Source: Tellurirhabdus rosea
Lineage (GTDB): Bacteria; Bacteroidota; Bacteroidia; Cytophagales; Spirosomataceae
Direction of reading: 5' to 3'
Length of the DNA: 64,000 nt
NCBI RefSeq assembly: GCF_026278345.1
Contig: NZ_CP111085.1
Coordinates: 5,362,501-5,426,500 of the forward strand
In this document: positions 35,769-44,493 of the stretch, piece after piece
Layout of the letters: each line of letters opens with the position of its first letter
Numbering within the stretch: position 1 is the stretch's first letter
The notes under the pieces: model-generated
Seen by the model: the letters and a program-made list of their open reading frames with translations, nothing else
Database searches by the model: none
Told to the model about the DNA's origin: nothing
Made by a program: the position numbers and the translations under genes

Positions 35769-36584
35769 TTAAACCGTTACGTTGTTCTCCCGAAGCGCCT
35801 CGTTCAGCGAAGTTTTCAAATCGGTAGAAGCTTTTCGTTTGCCGATGATCAGGGCACAGGGAACATGAAACGTACCCGCAGCAAACTCTTTCGGGATGCT
35901 GCCCGGAATGACAACCGAGTTTTCGGGAACATATCCTTTGTACTCGACCGGTTCGCTGCCTGTCACATCAATGATTTTGGAACTGCCGGTGATCGTGACT
36001 CCCGCACCTAGAACCGCACGCTTTCCTATATAGGCTCCTTCCACTACGATACAGCGGGAGCCAATGAAGGCGCCATCCTCGATGATCACCGGGGCTGCCT
36101 GAGGCGGCTCCAGGACACCCCCAATACCGACACCTCCACTCAGGTGGACATCACTCCCGATCTGGGCACAACTGCCTACAGTTGCCCAGGTATCCACCAT
36201 AGTCCCTTCGCCTACATACGCCCCGATATTGACATAAGAAGGCATGAGAATCGCACCCGGACTAATATAGGAACCATAGCGCGCAACGGCCGGCGGAACG
36301 ACCCGAACCCCTCTCCTTTTATAATCTGTTTTCAGAGGAATCTTGTCATAAAACTCAAGAATTCCCACCTCCGAAACCTTCATTTGCTGGGACGGGAAGT
36401 AAAGAAGAATGGCTTTTTTAACCCAGTCATTCACCTGCCATCCAGATCCATCCTGCTTCGGTTCTGCAACGCGAAGCTGGCCTTCATCAAGCAATGCAAT
36501 GACTTCGGCGACGGCAGCAACAGATTCGGGTCTTTTCAGCTGTTCCCGATCATCCCAAATATTTTCAATTTGGCTTTTCAACAT
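35769..36584 (-). CDS. dapD: Tetrahydrodipicolinate N-succinyltransferase
   Basis: The 271-aa DapD enzyme, which transfers succinyl from succinyl-CoA to tetrahydrodipicolinate in the lysine/meso-diaminopimelate pathway. Seen are the N-terminal helical domain, the hexapeptide-repeat beta-helix (about 105-235: GAILMPSYVNIGAYVGEGTMVDTWATVGSCAQIG) and the C-terminal PCALIIGKRKASTD segment. Length agrees with the E. coli enzyme (274). It implies the succinylase branch for DAP synthesis. A perfect -7-like TATATTTG at 36798-36791 (minus strand) is a candidate promoter about 200 bp upstream. Confidence 0.96.
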   Translation of the reverse strand: MLKSQIENIWDDREQLKRPESVAAVAEVIALLDEGQLRVAEPKQDGSGWQVNDWVKKAILLYFPSQQMKVSEVGILEFYDKIPLKTDYKRRGVRVVPPAVARYGSYISPGAILMPSYVNIGAYVGEGTMVDTWATVGSCAQIGSDVHLSGGVGIGGVLEPPQAAPVIIEDGAFIGSRCIVVEGAYIGKRAVLGAGVTITGSSKIIDVTGSEPVEYKGYVPENSVVIPGSIPKEFAAGTFHVPCALIIGKRKASTDLKTSLNEALRENNVTV

Positions 36585-37001
36585 AAAGACAAAATAATTA
36601 TATAAACAGGAAGAATTTTTACTTTTGACAAGTTAGATAAACAAACTCATAACCAGTTAGTTACGCTTTTGACTTATAAAATATTTCAGGCGTAAAAGTT
36701 ATGAATTCATTATAGAAGATTATTGGATACGTCCAGAAAGCTCGATGCCTGAGTTAAGCCGCTTTATAAAAGCCAGCTCGAAAACATGATCAAATATACG
36801 TATACCTTTTGGAAATATTTGACCATTCTTTTCTTCGCTATCCATTCCAGCTCAATTAAACACACCAATTACAGAATAAAGAGAAAAGATGAACGGTTGA
36901 AATGATCTTGGTCTAGATCCTGATCATAGCGGCCAGCGCAACGACATTCTCCTATCAGCCCATCTTTTCTTTCTTCTATCTGTCTATTATATATAAATAA
37001 A

Positions 37002-37021
37002 AAAACCACTTAAGTGGTTTT
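37002..37021 (-). terminator. Orphan minus-strand terminator hairpin
   Basis: The perfect palindrome AAAACCACTT / AAGTGGTTTT is followed, on the minus strand, by TTT then ATTTATAT, the pattern of an intrinsic terminator for leftward transcription. No leftward gene lies upstream of it in this window before gap, so it may end an unannotated small RNA. Confidence 0.6.
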
Positions 37022-37415
37022 GAATAAGAGAGAAAAATTATAAAGCCAGAATCTAAACGTCCGTCTTTTAAAGCGCGCTGGCAGGCTTCTCCAACGGAAA
37101 AGAACTATTGTGTCAAGCGTCATGAAAGAGCGGCTCTACGTCTCTCCCCGATCGTTCTAAGCCAATGATCGGAGCCTGGTATAAAATGATTATACCTGGA
37201 AAAAAATTTTAGCCCTACGCACTCCTGCAGTCTAAAGGCATATAGTTATCCTGTTTATAGCTGAAACATGTACCTATAGCGTGTAATACATGGCAGAAAT
37301 AATTGATCTTATATATAACCAGATTCAGATAGGATTCAACAATAAATAAATAGTTAGTAAATACCAAACATAATACTATTATAATTAGTATAAAGCAGCA
37401 ACTTAATTAGCATAT

Positions 37416-37485
37416 TACTAATCAATACAACTAAATACTAATTTTGTGATCTAACCTTGCTAATACTAATTACTAAAATACTAAT
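37416..37485 (+). repeat. TACTAAT repeat cluster upstream of gap
   Basis: TACTAAT occurs at 37416, 37436, 37464 and 37479, with TACTAAA at 37471, TACTATT at 37374 and the inverse ATTAGTA at 37384. The cluster ends about 70 bp before the gap -7 element. It could be a multi-site operator; simple AT-rich drift is the alternative. Confidence 0.55.
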
Positions 37486-37550
37486 GTAATGCGCTCTGTT
37501 TATTGTCTTCATCTCTTTCTTCCCTGCATTTTTTCTGTCTTTTTTAATGA

Positions 37551-38582
<1,032 letters not shown>

Positions 38583-38607
38583 TCGGTTAGGTATTGTACA
38601 ATAAGTG

Positions 38608-38634
38608 AGAAGGCGGCCTCAAAGGCCGCCTTCT
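38608..38634. terminator. Bidirectional intrinsic terminator between gap and trmB
   Basis: An 11-bp stem (AGAAGGCGGCC / GGCCGCCTTCT) with a TCAAA loop and T-rich plus-strand tail. It lies between the converging gap and trmB stops. Confidence 0.92.
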
Positions 38635-39288
38635 TTATTTCTGGAACTGGAGGTACTTGATGGAATGCCCCTGGGAGGAAAAGATTTCCTCATACTTGGT
38701 TTTGATTCCCAGATGAATGGAAGCCAGTTCGGTCGAATAAAGGTCAAAAGTAGCCTCCAGCTTCTTGAAACCGGCGGTCGGCAACATTTCCAGACTGTAT
38801 TCAAAAAAATCAGTGTTGTCGGTCTTCAGATGGAGGATTCCCGATTCGTTGAGGATGTTGCTGTAGATCTGAAGAAATCTTAGATTGGTTAACCGCTTTT
38901 TCTCTTTCTTCTGCTTCGGTTGCGGGTCGGGAAACGTAATCCAGATCTCATCCACTTCGCCGGGACCGAAGAAGTCTTCCAGTTGCAGAATATCGCAGCG
39001 CAGAAATGCCACATTGTCCAGGCCCTCCGCCAGAGCACTCTGGCTTCCCCGGGCAAGACGATCCCCTTTCCGGTCGATCCCGATGAAATTGATGTTTCGG
39101 TAATGCCGACCCAATCCAACGGTATACTCCCCTTTTCCGCAAGCCAGTTCAAGCACTACGGGGTTTTCATTTTTAAATACCTCGGTCCTCCACCGGCCCC
39201 TGACCGTTTCAAACAAAGGTTTCCCAAACTCTATGACATTAGGACTCATCCGGTTCTGCTCGAACCGCATTAACTTCAATCTACCCAC
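38635..39288 (-). CDS. trmB: tRNA (guanine-N7-)-methyltransferase
   Basis: The 217-aa SAM-dependent enzyme that methylates G46 of tRNAs. Seen are the SAM-binding motif LELACGKGEYTVGLG, GIDRKGDRLARG, the family motif ITFPDPQPKQKKEKKR and the C-terminal SIHLGIKTKYEEIF. The start is a GTG at 39288, chosen because V/M-GRLKLMRF aligns with the usual MG-KL-RF opening of the family in Bacteroidota. It begins 1 nt after the folC stop and is clearly coupled to it. Confidence 0.95.
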   Translation of the reverse strand: MGRLKLMRFEQNRMSPNVIEFGKPLFETVRGRWRTEVFKNENPVVLELACGKGEYTVGLGRHYRNINFIGIDRKGDRLARGSQSALAEGLDNVAFLRCDILQLEDFFGPGEVDEIWITFPDPQPKQKKEKKRLTNLRFLQIYSNILNESGILHLKTDNTDFFEYSLEMLPTAGFKKLEATFDLYSTELASIHLGIKTKYEEIFSSQGHSIKYLQFQK

Positions 39289-39289
39289 G

Positions 39290-40582
39290 TTATAACTTGT
39301 TTAATTCAGCCACCAGGTACGTACTACCCGTGACCAGGATACAATCATTGTTACCAGCCCGGGATACTGCCGCTTCCAGGGCCTCATTTACATCCGCATA
39401 CAAAGAGCCGGCCAACCCTCTTGCGGCCATGACTTGAGCCAGTTCCTGAACAGGCAACGCCCGGGGAATCCGGGGCTGGGTGAAATAATACGTCGCCTCT
39501 TCCGGAAAAAGAGCTATAACCCGCTCCAGGTCCTTATCTTTCACAAACCCCACCACAATATGCAGTCCGGAAAAAGAAAGCCGTGAGAGCGCTGAAAACA
39601 CCGAAGAAAGGCCCGGTTCGTTATGGGCGGTGTCACAAATCACCATAGGCTCCTTTTGCAGAATCTGCCATCGCCCTTTCAGACCGGTCAGCGACACGAC
39701 TTCACGAACGCCTTTCAGTATGGCCTCCCTGGGGACCGGATAAACCATCTGTATTTCGTCAAGCGTAGCCAGAACCCCACCCAGATTGCGTTGCTGATAC
39801 TCCCCCAGTAAGCCTGATTCGATTTCACCCCACGGCTCCCCCTGCTTCCAGACCTCGAAACGCCTTGTATCCAAAACAGGCGCCCCGGTAGCAGGTACTA
39901 CCCGGTAAACATCCTCGGCAAAGAGAAGCCTCGCCCCTTTTTCATTAGCGGATTGTTGAAAAACAAAATCGGTGTCGCTGCTTCGCTGGCTGATCACGGC
40001 TGCAACATTTGGCTTGATGATGCCGGCTTTTTCAAAGGCGATCGCTTCGAGGGTATCCCCCAGCACATCCGCGTGGTCCCAGCCGATGTTGGTAATCAAC
40101 GAGACCACCGGAGTAATGATGTTGGTTGAATCAAGACGCCCGCCCAGTCCTACCTCCATCACGGCAATGTCTACCTGCTGCCGCGCAAATTCGTCAAAAG
40201 CCAGGGCCAGGGTTATCTCGAAGAAAGAAGGTTCAATCTCTTCGATCAGGTTCTGATGCCGCTTCACAAACTCCGCGACCCGCTCCTCGGCGATCGATAC
40301 GCCGTTAATCCGGATTCGCTCGGTAAAAGACTTCAGATGGGGAGAGGTATAAAGCCCGGTCCGGTACCCCGCGCATTGCAGTACGGACGCCAGCAGATGG
40401 GAAGAGCTGCCCTTCCCGTTCGTTCCTCCGACGTGGATATACTTTAGTTTTTCCTGCGGATTACCCAGCGCCTGGCAGAGCCGGATGATATTGCCCAGTC
40501 CCGGCTTAATGGCTTTGGCACCTACCCGGTGAAAAACCGGGAGTCGACTGTACAGGTATTCGATACTTTCCGAATAGGTCAT
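39290..40582 (-). CDS. folC: Dihydrofolate/folylpolyglutamate synthase
   Basis: A 430-aa Mur-ligase-family enzyme that adds glutamate to dihydropteroate and folates. The P-loop is GGTNGKGSS (52-60), with SPHLKSFTERIRING, EVGLGGRLDSTNII and DTAHNEPGL as further family motifs. The length fits the bifunctional bacterial enzyme. It lies 9 bp downstream of the TonB-like gene and directly before trmB, forming a leftward unit. The cytoplasmic role has no obvious tie to the TonB-like protein. Confidence 0.95.
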   Translation of the reverse strand: MTYSESIEYLYSRLPVFHRVGAKAIKPGLGNIIRLCQALGNPQEKLKYIHVGGTNGKGSSSHLLASVLQCAGYRTGLYTSPHLKSFTERIRINGVSIAEERVAEFVKRHQNLIEEIEPSFFEITLALAFDEFARQQVDIAVMEVGLGGRLDSTNIITPVVSLITNIGWDHADVLGDTLEAIAFEKAGIIKPNVAAVISQRSSDTDFVFQQSANEKGARLLFAEDVYRVVPATGAPVLDTRRFEVWKQGEPWGEIESGLLGEYQQRNLGGVLATLDEIQMVYPVPREAILKGVREVVSLTGLKGRWQILQKEPMVICDTAHNEPGLSSVFSALSRLSFSGLHIVVGFVKDKDLERVIALFPEEATYYFTQPRIPRALPVQELAQVMAARGLAGSLYADVNEALEAAVSRAGNNDCILVTGSTYLVAELNKL

Positions 40583-40591
40583 TCGGCAAAT

Positions 40592-41533
40592 TTACTTGGA
40601 TTTGATAATAAAGGTAATGGTTCCGGTTGAAACGGGCGGCGTGACGGAGGACTTGGGCACCAGGCGAACGCGCTGAACGGCCCGTTTATAAACCTCCACT
40701 ACCGCCGCACTCACGGTGGTCTCCATCGTCCGGACCGACAGAATATCGCCCCGGTCGTCCACTTTTATCTGAAAAACGATTTTCCCCGTTTCGTCCGAAT
40801 CGTCATCCACCTGGGGACGACTGCCCAACCCCCAACCGGAAATATTCAGAGACACCCCCGAACCCGTGCCGCCCGGAGCACCGTACAGGCTTTTTGCATC
40901 TACTTTCCCCTCCGGATTTCCTTTATCGCCTACTCCTGAGGCGTTGTCGCCGTTATTGTTTCCGCCCACGCCGGCTCCACGACCCGCGGTGCCATTGGAC
41001 CCGGCCGATCCCGAACGCTTAAAAAGGGCGCTGTTATCCACTTTCGGTTTCGGACGGGCAACCGGCTCGACGCGCGGGGGAGCGGGCGAAGGTTTGGGAG
41101 CGCTCGACACTATCTTTTTCGGTTCGGCCTTCTCGGGTGTCGTGACCGGGCTTTCAACTTTGGAGGCGATGTCCGGCTTTTCGGTAATCACCCGGGAGGG
41201 CCGGGCTTTTTCAACAACGGGCACCGGAGCGGGAGGTATTTTTTCAACCCGGGAAGTCGTCGTTACTTTTGGGTTCGGGACGTCCTCCTCCCGTTTCACA
41301 TTTTCGGGATTAGGCGAATCACTGGCCTTATTCAGCGTCTGGAGGGAACCGCTGCCGACATCGTCCGTCCCGAAATTGACTTCCACAAACTCAATGACAG
41401 GCGGCACCGGTACGGTTCCGGACAGAGTGACCAGAAACAGCAGGAGGAAAACGAGCCCGCAGGCCAATCCGGCCCCCGCGAGTGCTGTCAATTGGTACTT
41501 CTTTTCGTTTTCCAGAAAGATTCGGTTATTCAT
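40592..41533 (-). CDS. TonB-like periplasm-spanning protein
   Basis: A 313-aa protein with one N-terminal membrane segment (about 15-38), a long Pro/Lys/Glu-rich periplasmic stretch (about 60-175), a Gly/Asn-rich linker (180-225) and a C-terminal TonB-type domain (about 235-313: GKIVFQIKVDDRGDILSVRTMETTVSAAVVEVYKRAV shows the fold). This is the layout of an energy transducer that links inner-membrane motors with outer-membrane receptors. No exbB or exbD lies beside it. The ATG at 41533 fits the membrane topology; the frame extends to a TTG at 41599 inside a terminator. An upstream terminator gives it its own promoter. Confidence 0.82.
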   Translation of the reverse strand: MNNRIFLENEKKYQLTALAGAGLACGLVFLLLFLVTLSGTVPVPPVIEFVEVNFGTDDVGSGSLQTLNKASDSPNPENVKREEDVPNPKVTTTSRVEKIPPAPVPVVEKARPSRVITEKPDIASKVESPVTTPEKAEPKKIVSSAPKPSPAPPRVEPVARPKPKVDNSALFKRSGSAGSNGTAGRGAGVGGNNNGDNASGVGDKGNPEGKVDAKSLYGAPGGTGSGVSLNISGWGLGSRPQVDDDSDETGKIVFQIKVDDRGDILSVRTMETTVSAAVVEVYKRAVQRVRLVPKSSVTPPVSTGTITFIIKSK

Positions 41534-41589
41534 CCAGTTGCGTGTTTCTTTAGTCTGCTGCAAAAACAAAGCGAAATTAAGCGTTTCTG

Positions 41590-41626
41590 TTCCAAACAAA
41601 AAAAAGGCACTCGTCAGAATGCCTTT
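41590..41626 (-). terminator. Terminator after the HU/SPOR gene
   Basis: AAAGGCA / TGCCTTT arms followed on the minus strand by eight Ts (41605 down to 41598). It ends the leftward TPR-barrel-SPOR unit 30 bp past its stop. On the same strand just after it, TTTG, a 17-nt spacer and TAATTTCG form a candidate promoter for the TonB-like gene. Confidence 0.85.
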
Positions 41627-41656
41627 CCTTTATCGAAAAATCAGGATGTCTGCTTC

Positions 41657-42766
41657 TTAATTTCGGCTGATCCACGCTTCTGTTCCCGTGAATTCGGCAA
41701 TCCGGGCCAGATCCGCTTCTGCTTCCGACCGTTTGTTGAATCCAAAGGCCGCTACTTTGATCAAGCCCCTTTTTGCTTCCGGATTAACGATGAATGCGGT
41801 TTCGTATCCTTTGCGACGGAGCTGGCGCTGAAACTTCCGCGCGTTCTTCTTACTCGAAAAGCTCCCCGCGATGGCCAGGTACCTGAATTTAAGGGTCTCG
41901 GCAGGCTTAACGACGTCCGGCGTCCCGACAGGCACGGCCTTTATTACTGGAGCCGCCGATACCACCGACGGTACGGGTGCTGAAGCTACGGGCTTGACCA
42001 CGACGGGTTCGGCTGCCACAGGAACGGATGCTGCTTTGACCGGTATCTTTTTAACCACCGGAGCGGCGGGCTTTTCTTCCTGAACAGCGGGAGACAAATC
42101 ACGAACCGTCCAGACCAGATCAAACGGGTTCAGGCTGGAAGCCAGCTGGCCCGGGACACGGCTAAACGTAAAGTAACTCATCACCCCCACAGACCCGACC
42201 AGCAGGACCGCCGCGACCCAGCGCCAGTAAGGCGCCCGGACCGTCCGCAGGGCCGGATGTTCCAGAACCGTCGCCTCTGCTTCTTCCTTCACGGTTTCTC
42301 CGGGAGTGACACTTTCTTCCACAGGCACCGCCACGGCAGCGGCCGGAACAGGCTGAAACCCGAAGCATTCGCCCAGAAAGTTATGCCGTAATTCGGGATC
42401 GAACTGCAGGTGTCCTTCTTCGTTATGAGTAAAGAGCCCAACCCCTTCCAGCTGAAACGAGCCCGCATTCCGGATCTGGGTTTTGATTTCCTCCACAAAC
42501 GCCCGAATGTGCCTCAGCGCCTCCTCGCGGGAGCAGGACTCGTGCAGCATCATGTAGCTGATCAGCAGGCCGTCATCGAGTTTTAGAGCGGCATTGAAAG
42601 CGACTTTCTTCCGCGGCGGCAGGTACATTGCCATACCCTCGGCAAACTCCGCGGGCAAATGCCGAAGGATAAAGCCGCCCAGTTCCGGCACAACCACACA
42701 GTCATACTGGAACAGCAGCTTTTTGATATAATCCGATACAGGTAGCATGGCAGTCGGGTTAGGCAT
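41657..42766 (-). CDS. HU-like domain / SPOR-domain membrane protein
   Basis: A 369-aa protein with three parts. Residues 8-135 resemble the prokaryotic HU/CCDC81-like fold (YIKKLLFQYDCVVVPELGGFI, FNAALKLDDGLLISYM, LEGVGLFTHNEEGHLQFDP). One membrane helix follows (182-200). A Pro/Val/Ala-rich spacer leads to a C-terminal SPOR domain (about 292-369: YLAIAGSFSSKKNARKFQRQL), which in other bacteria binds denuded peptidoglycan at the septum. The HU-like part would face the cytoplasm, the SPOR part the periplasm. Its start overlaps the stop of the barrel gene (TGATG), so translation is coupled. A role in envelope or division-site organisation is inferred. Confidence 0.85.
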   Translation of the reverse strand: MPNPTAMLPVSDYIKKLLFQYDCVVVPELGGFILRHLPAEFAEGMAMYLPPRKKVAFNAALKLDDGLLISYMMLHESCSREEALRHIRAFVEEIKTQIRNAGSFQLEGVGLFTHNEEGHLQFDPELRHNFLGECFGFQPVPAAAVAVPVEESVTPGETVKEEAEATVLEHPALRTVRAPYWRWVAAVLLVGSVGVMSYFTFSRVPGQLASSLNPFDLVWTVRDLSPAVQEEKPAAPVVKKIPVKAASVPVAAEPVVVKPVASAPVPSVVSAAPVIKAVPVGTPDVVKPAETLKFRYLAIAGSFSSKKNARKFQRQLRRKGYETAFIVNPEAKRGLIKVAAFGFNKRSEAEADLARIAEFTGTEAWISRN

Positions 42767-44481
42767 CAGAACGAGTAGGAAACTCCGCCGAGAAAGTTAA
42801 GCCCCTGTTGAGGATAATACAAATAGCGCTCGTAATTTTTTCCGAGGATGTTATTTAACGACACAAAAGCAGAGACCTGCTTGCCGAGGAAGTAATCAAT
42901 CTTCATATTCAGATCCCAGATAGCCGGCAACGTTACCACTCGTCCGCTCGCAAAGTTCTTCGACCGGATCCCGCTGTAATGGTACAAATCCGTGGTGACG
43001 AAAAGCTTTTTGTTGACGATCAGTGAATTCGACCAGACGCCCGTTTGCCGGGGCCGGTGCCAGGCCTCCTCCAGGCGGCTAAGGGCATAGTCGTACACAT
43101 CCACTTTCAGGGTTGACCGGAACAGGTCCTTATAGGTGTAACCCAGCTGACCGGAGATGTTCAGGACCCGGGCATTTCCCCCGTCATAGAGGACTGAGAA
43201 ACGCGAGGTATCCGCCCAGGTATTGTTGAAGGCGTAAAAGTTACGGTACTGCCCGTAGGAAACCTTGGCTTCATAGGTAAATCCTCCGCCCAGGTCGCCC
43301 TTCGAACCGCCGTAGAGATCCAGCGTCTTCTCCGTATTGGCCAGAACCACCTGCGGCGAAAGCCAGCGGTTTTCGTTCAGCAGGCTGCGCAGCGTATTTC
43401 GGGCAATATCCCCATCCACGCCCGCGAAAAAATGGAAGCTCCCCACCGGAACTACGTCGAGTTCAACCACGGGAAACGCCCGGGTCCGGTTGATGCCCAG
43501 TCGGCGGTCGGTTTCGTTCACGGCGTTGACGCCGGCGGTGACCGTCAGCAGGGAGGTACTGTACTTGAAGGTCGGTTTGACCCGGAACAGATTGCGGTTA
43601 TCCACCGGACCATCCGTGCGCTGCGTCACGAAAGCATCCGCGGCAATGAGGGCGATAAACTTTTCGGTAATGCCGACCGACCCGTTGAAATTGGTCGCCC
43701 AGTCCGTCTCGGAAGCGTTGTAACGGTCCCGGAACGACGTGATGCCGGTTTTCAGCGAGTAATCGATCAGGTTTTCCGGCTCCGTGTTTTCGATCCCGAT
43801 CCGGAAGTTGACCGTATTGAGCGTCTGCCGAATGGTATCCCGGTCTACCTCGCGGGGCCGCCGATAGCCGTAGAAGTAGAATGCATCCCGGTCGTAACCC
43901 AGGTTGGCGGTAATCTGCGCCGAATTGGTCAGATAGGCGCCGTTCAATTTCAGACGGTTCTCGCTGGTTGCGGAATTCTTCCCATCCACCGGACCAATGG
44001 ACGACGATAAATGCCGAAAAGAGCCATCGACCATGATGTTTTCCGACACCGCCGTGCTCCCGAACGCTTCTCCGAGGAAGGAACCGTAATTACCGGCCCC
44101 CAGCTTCACGTAGTTGTTGAAAAGCGGCGTATTCTCCGCTTTGCCGGACTGAACCGGCAAAGCCACAGGCGACAACCTCGGATCGCCCACGGCCAGCGGT
44201 CGGTCGGTAAACTCGTAGGTCACCTTCTTCTGGTCCGGGTTCGCCTTCAGGGAAGGAATTTTGTTGAAGACCCGGTTGGCGGCGGGCAGTTCAATCTTGC
44301 GGTTTTTCTCGATGGTGATCTCCTGGTTGTCGATTTCTCCCTGCCGCGGCGGGGTCGGTCGTCCGGGCTGCTGGGCGCGGACTTCAGAAGGCATTAGATA
44401 GAGGCAACCCGCCACCAGCGAAAAACAGGCCGCCCGGAGCAGGGCGGTACGGGCTACGTACGAACGAATATCAATGAGCAT
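42766..44481 (-). CDS. Outer-membrane beta-barrel protein without plug domain
   Basis: A 571-aa exported protein (signal peptide ending near VRAQ). From about 110 on it has alternating amphipathic strands of a TonB-receptor-like barrel (NNYVKLGAGNYGSFLGEAF, SLNNILGKNYERYLYYPQQG) and ends with an aromatic terminal strand (FLGGVSYSF). No plug domain is seen, so it is not a normal TonB-dependent receptor. It follows the large TPR gene by 12 nt and is coupled to the HU/SPOR gene. The three probably form one envelope complex. Substrate or partner unknown. Confidence 0.82.
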   Translation of the reverse strand: MLIDIRSYVARTALLRAACFSLVAGCLYLMPSEVRAQQPGRPTPPRQGEIDNQEITIEKNRKIELPAANRVFNKIPSLKANPDQKKVTYEFTDRPLAVGDPRLSPVALPVQSGKAENTPLFNNYVKLGAGNYGSFLGEAFGSTAVSENIMVDGSFRHLSSSIGPVDGKNSATSENRLKLNGAYLTNSAQITANLGYDRDAFYFYGYRRPREVDRDTIRQTLNTVNFRIGIENTEPENLIDYSLKTGITSFRDRYNASETDWATNFNGSVGITEKFIALIAADAFVTQRTDGPVDNRNLFRVKPTFKYSTSLLTVTAGVNAVNETDRRLGINRTRAFPVVELDVVPVGSFHFFAGVDGDIARNTLRSLLNENRWLSPQVVLANTEKTLDLYGGSKGDLGGGFTYEAKVSYGQYRNFYAFNNTWADTSRFSVLYDGGNARVLNISGQLGYTYKDLFRSTLKVDVYDYALSRLEEAWHRPRQTGVWSNSLIVNKKLFVTTDLYHYSGIRSKNFASGRVVTLPAIWDLNMKIDYFLGKQVSAFVSLNNILGKNYERYLYYPQQGLNFLGGVSYSF

Positions 44482-44493
44482 GGGATAGAGTCT

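Noticed and set aside
36786-36905. A 39-codon frame with a short hydrophobic stretch (MIKYTYTFWKYLTILFF...)
   Set aside because: It overlaps a minus-strand -7-like element in AT-rich DNA, has no terminator or promoter of its own that I can see, and is of a length expected by chance there.
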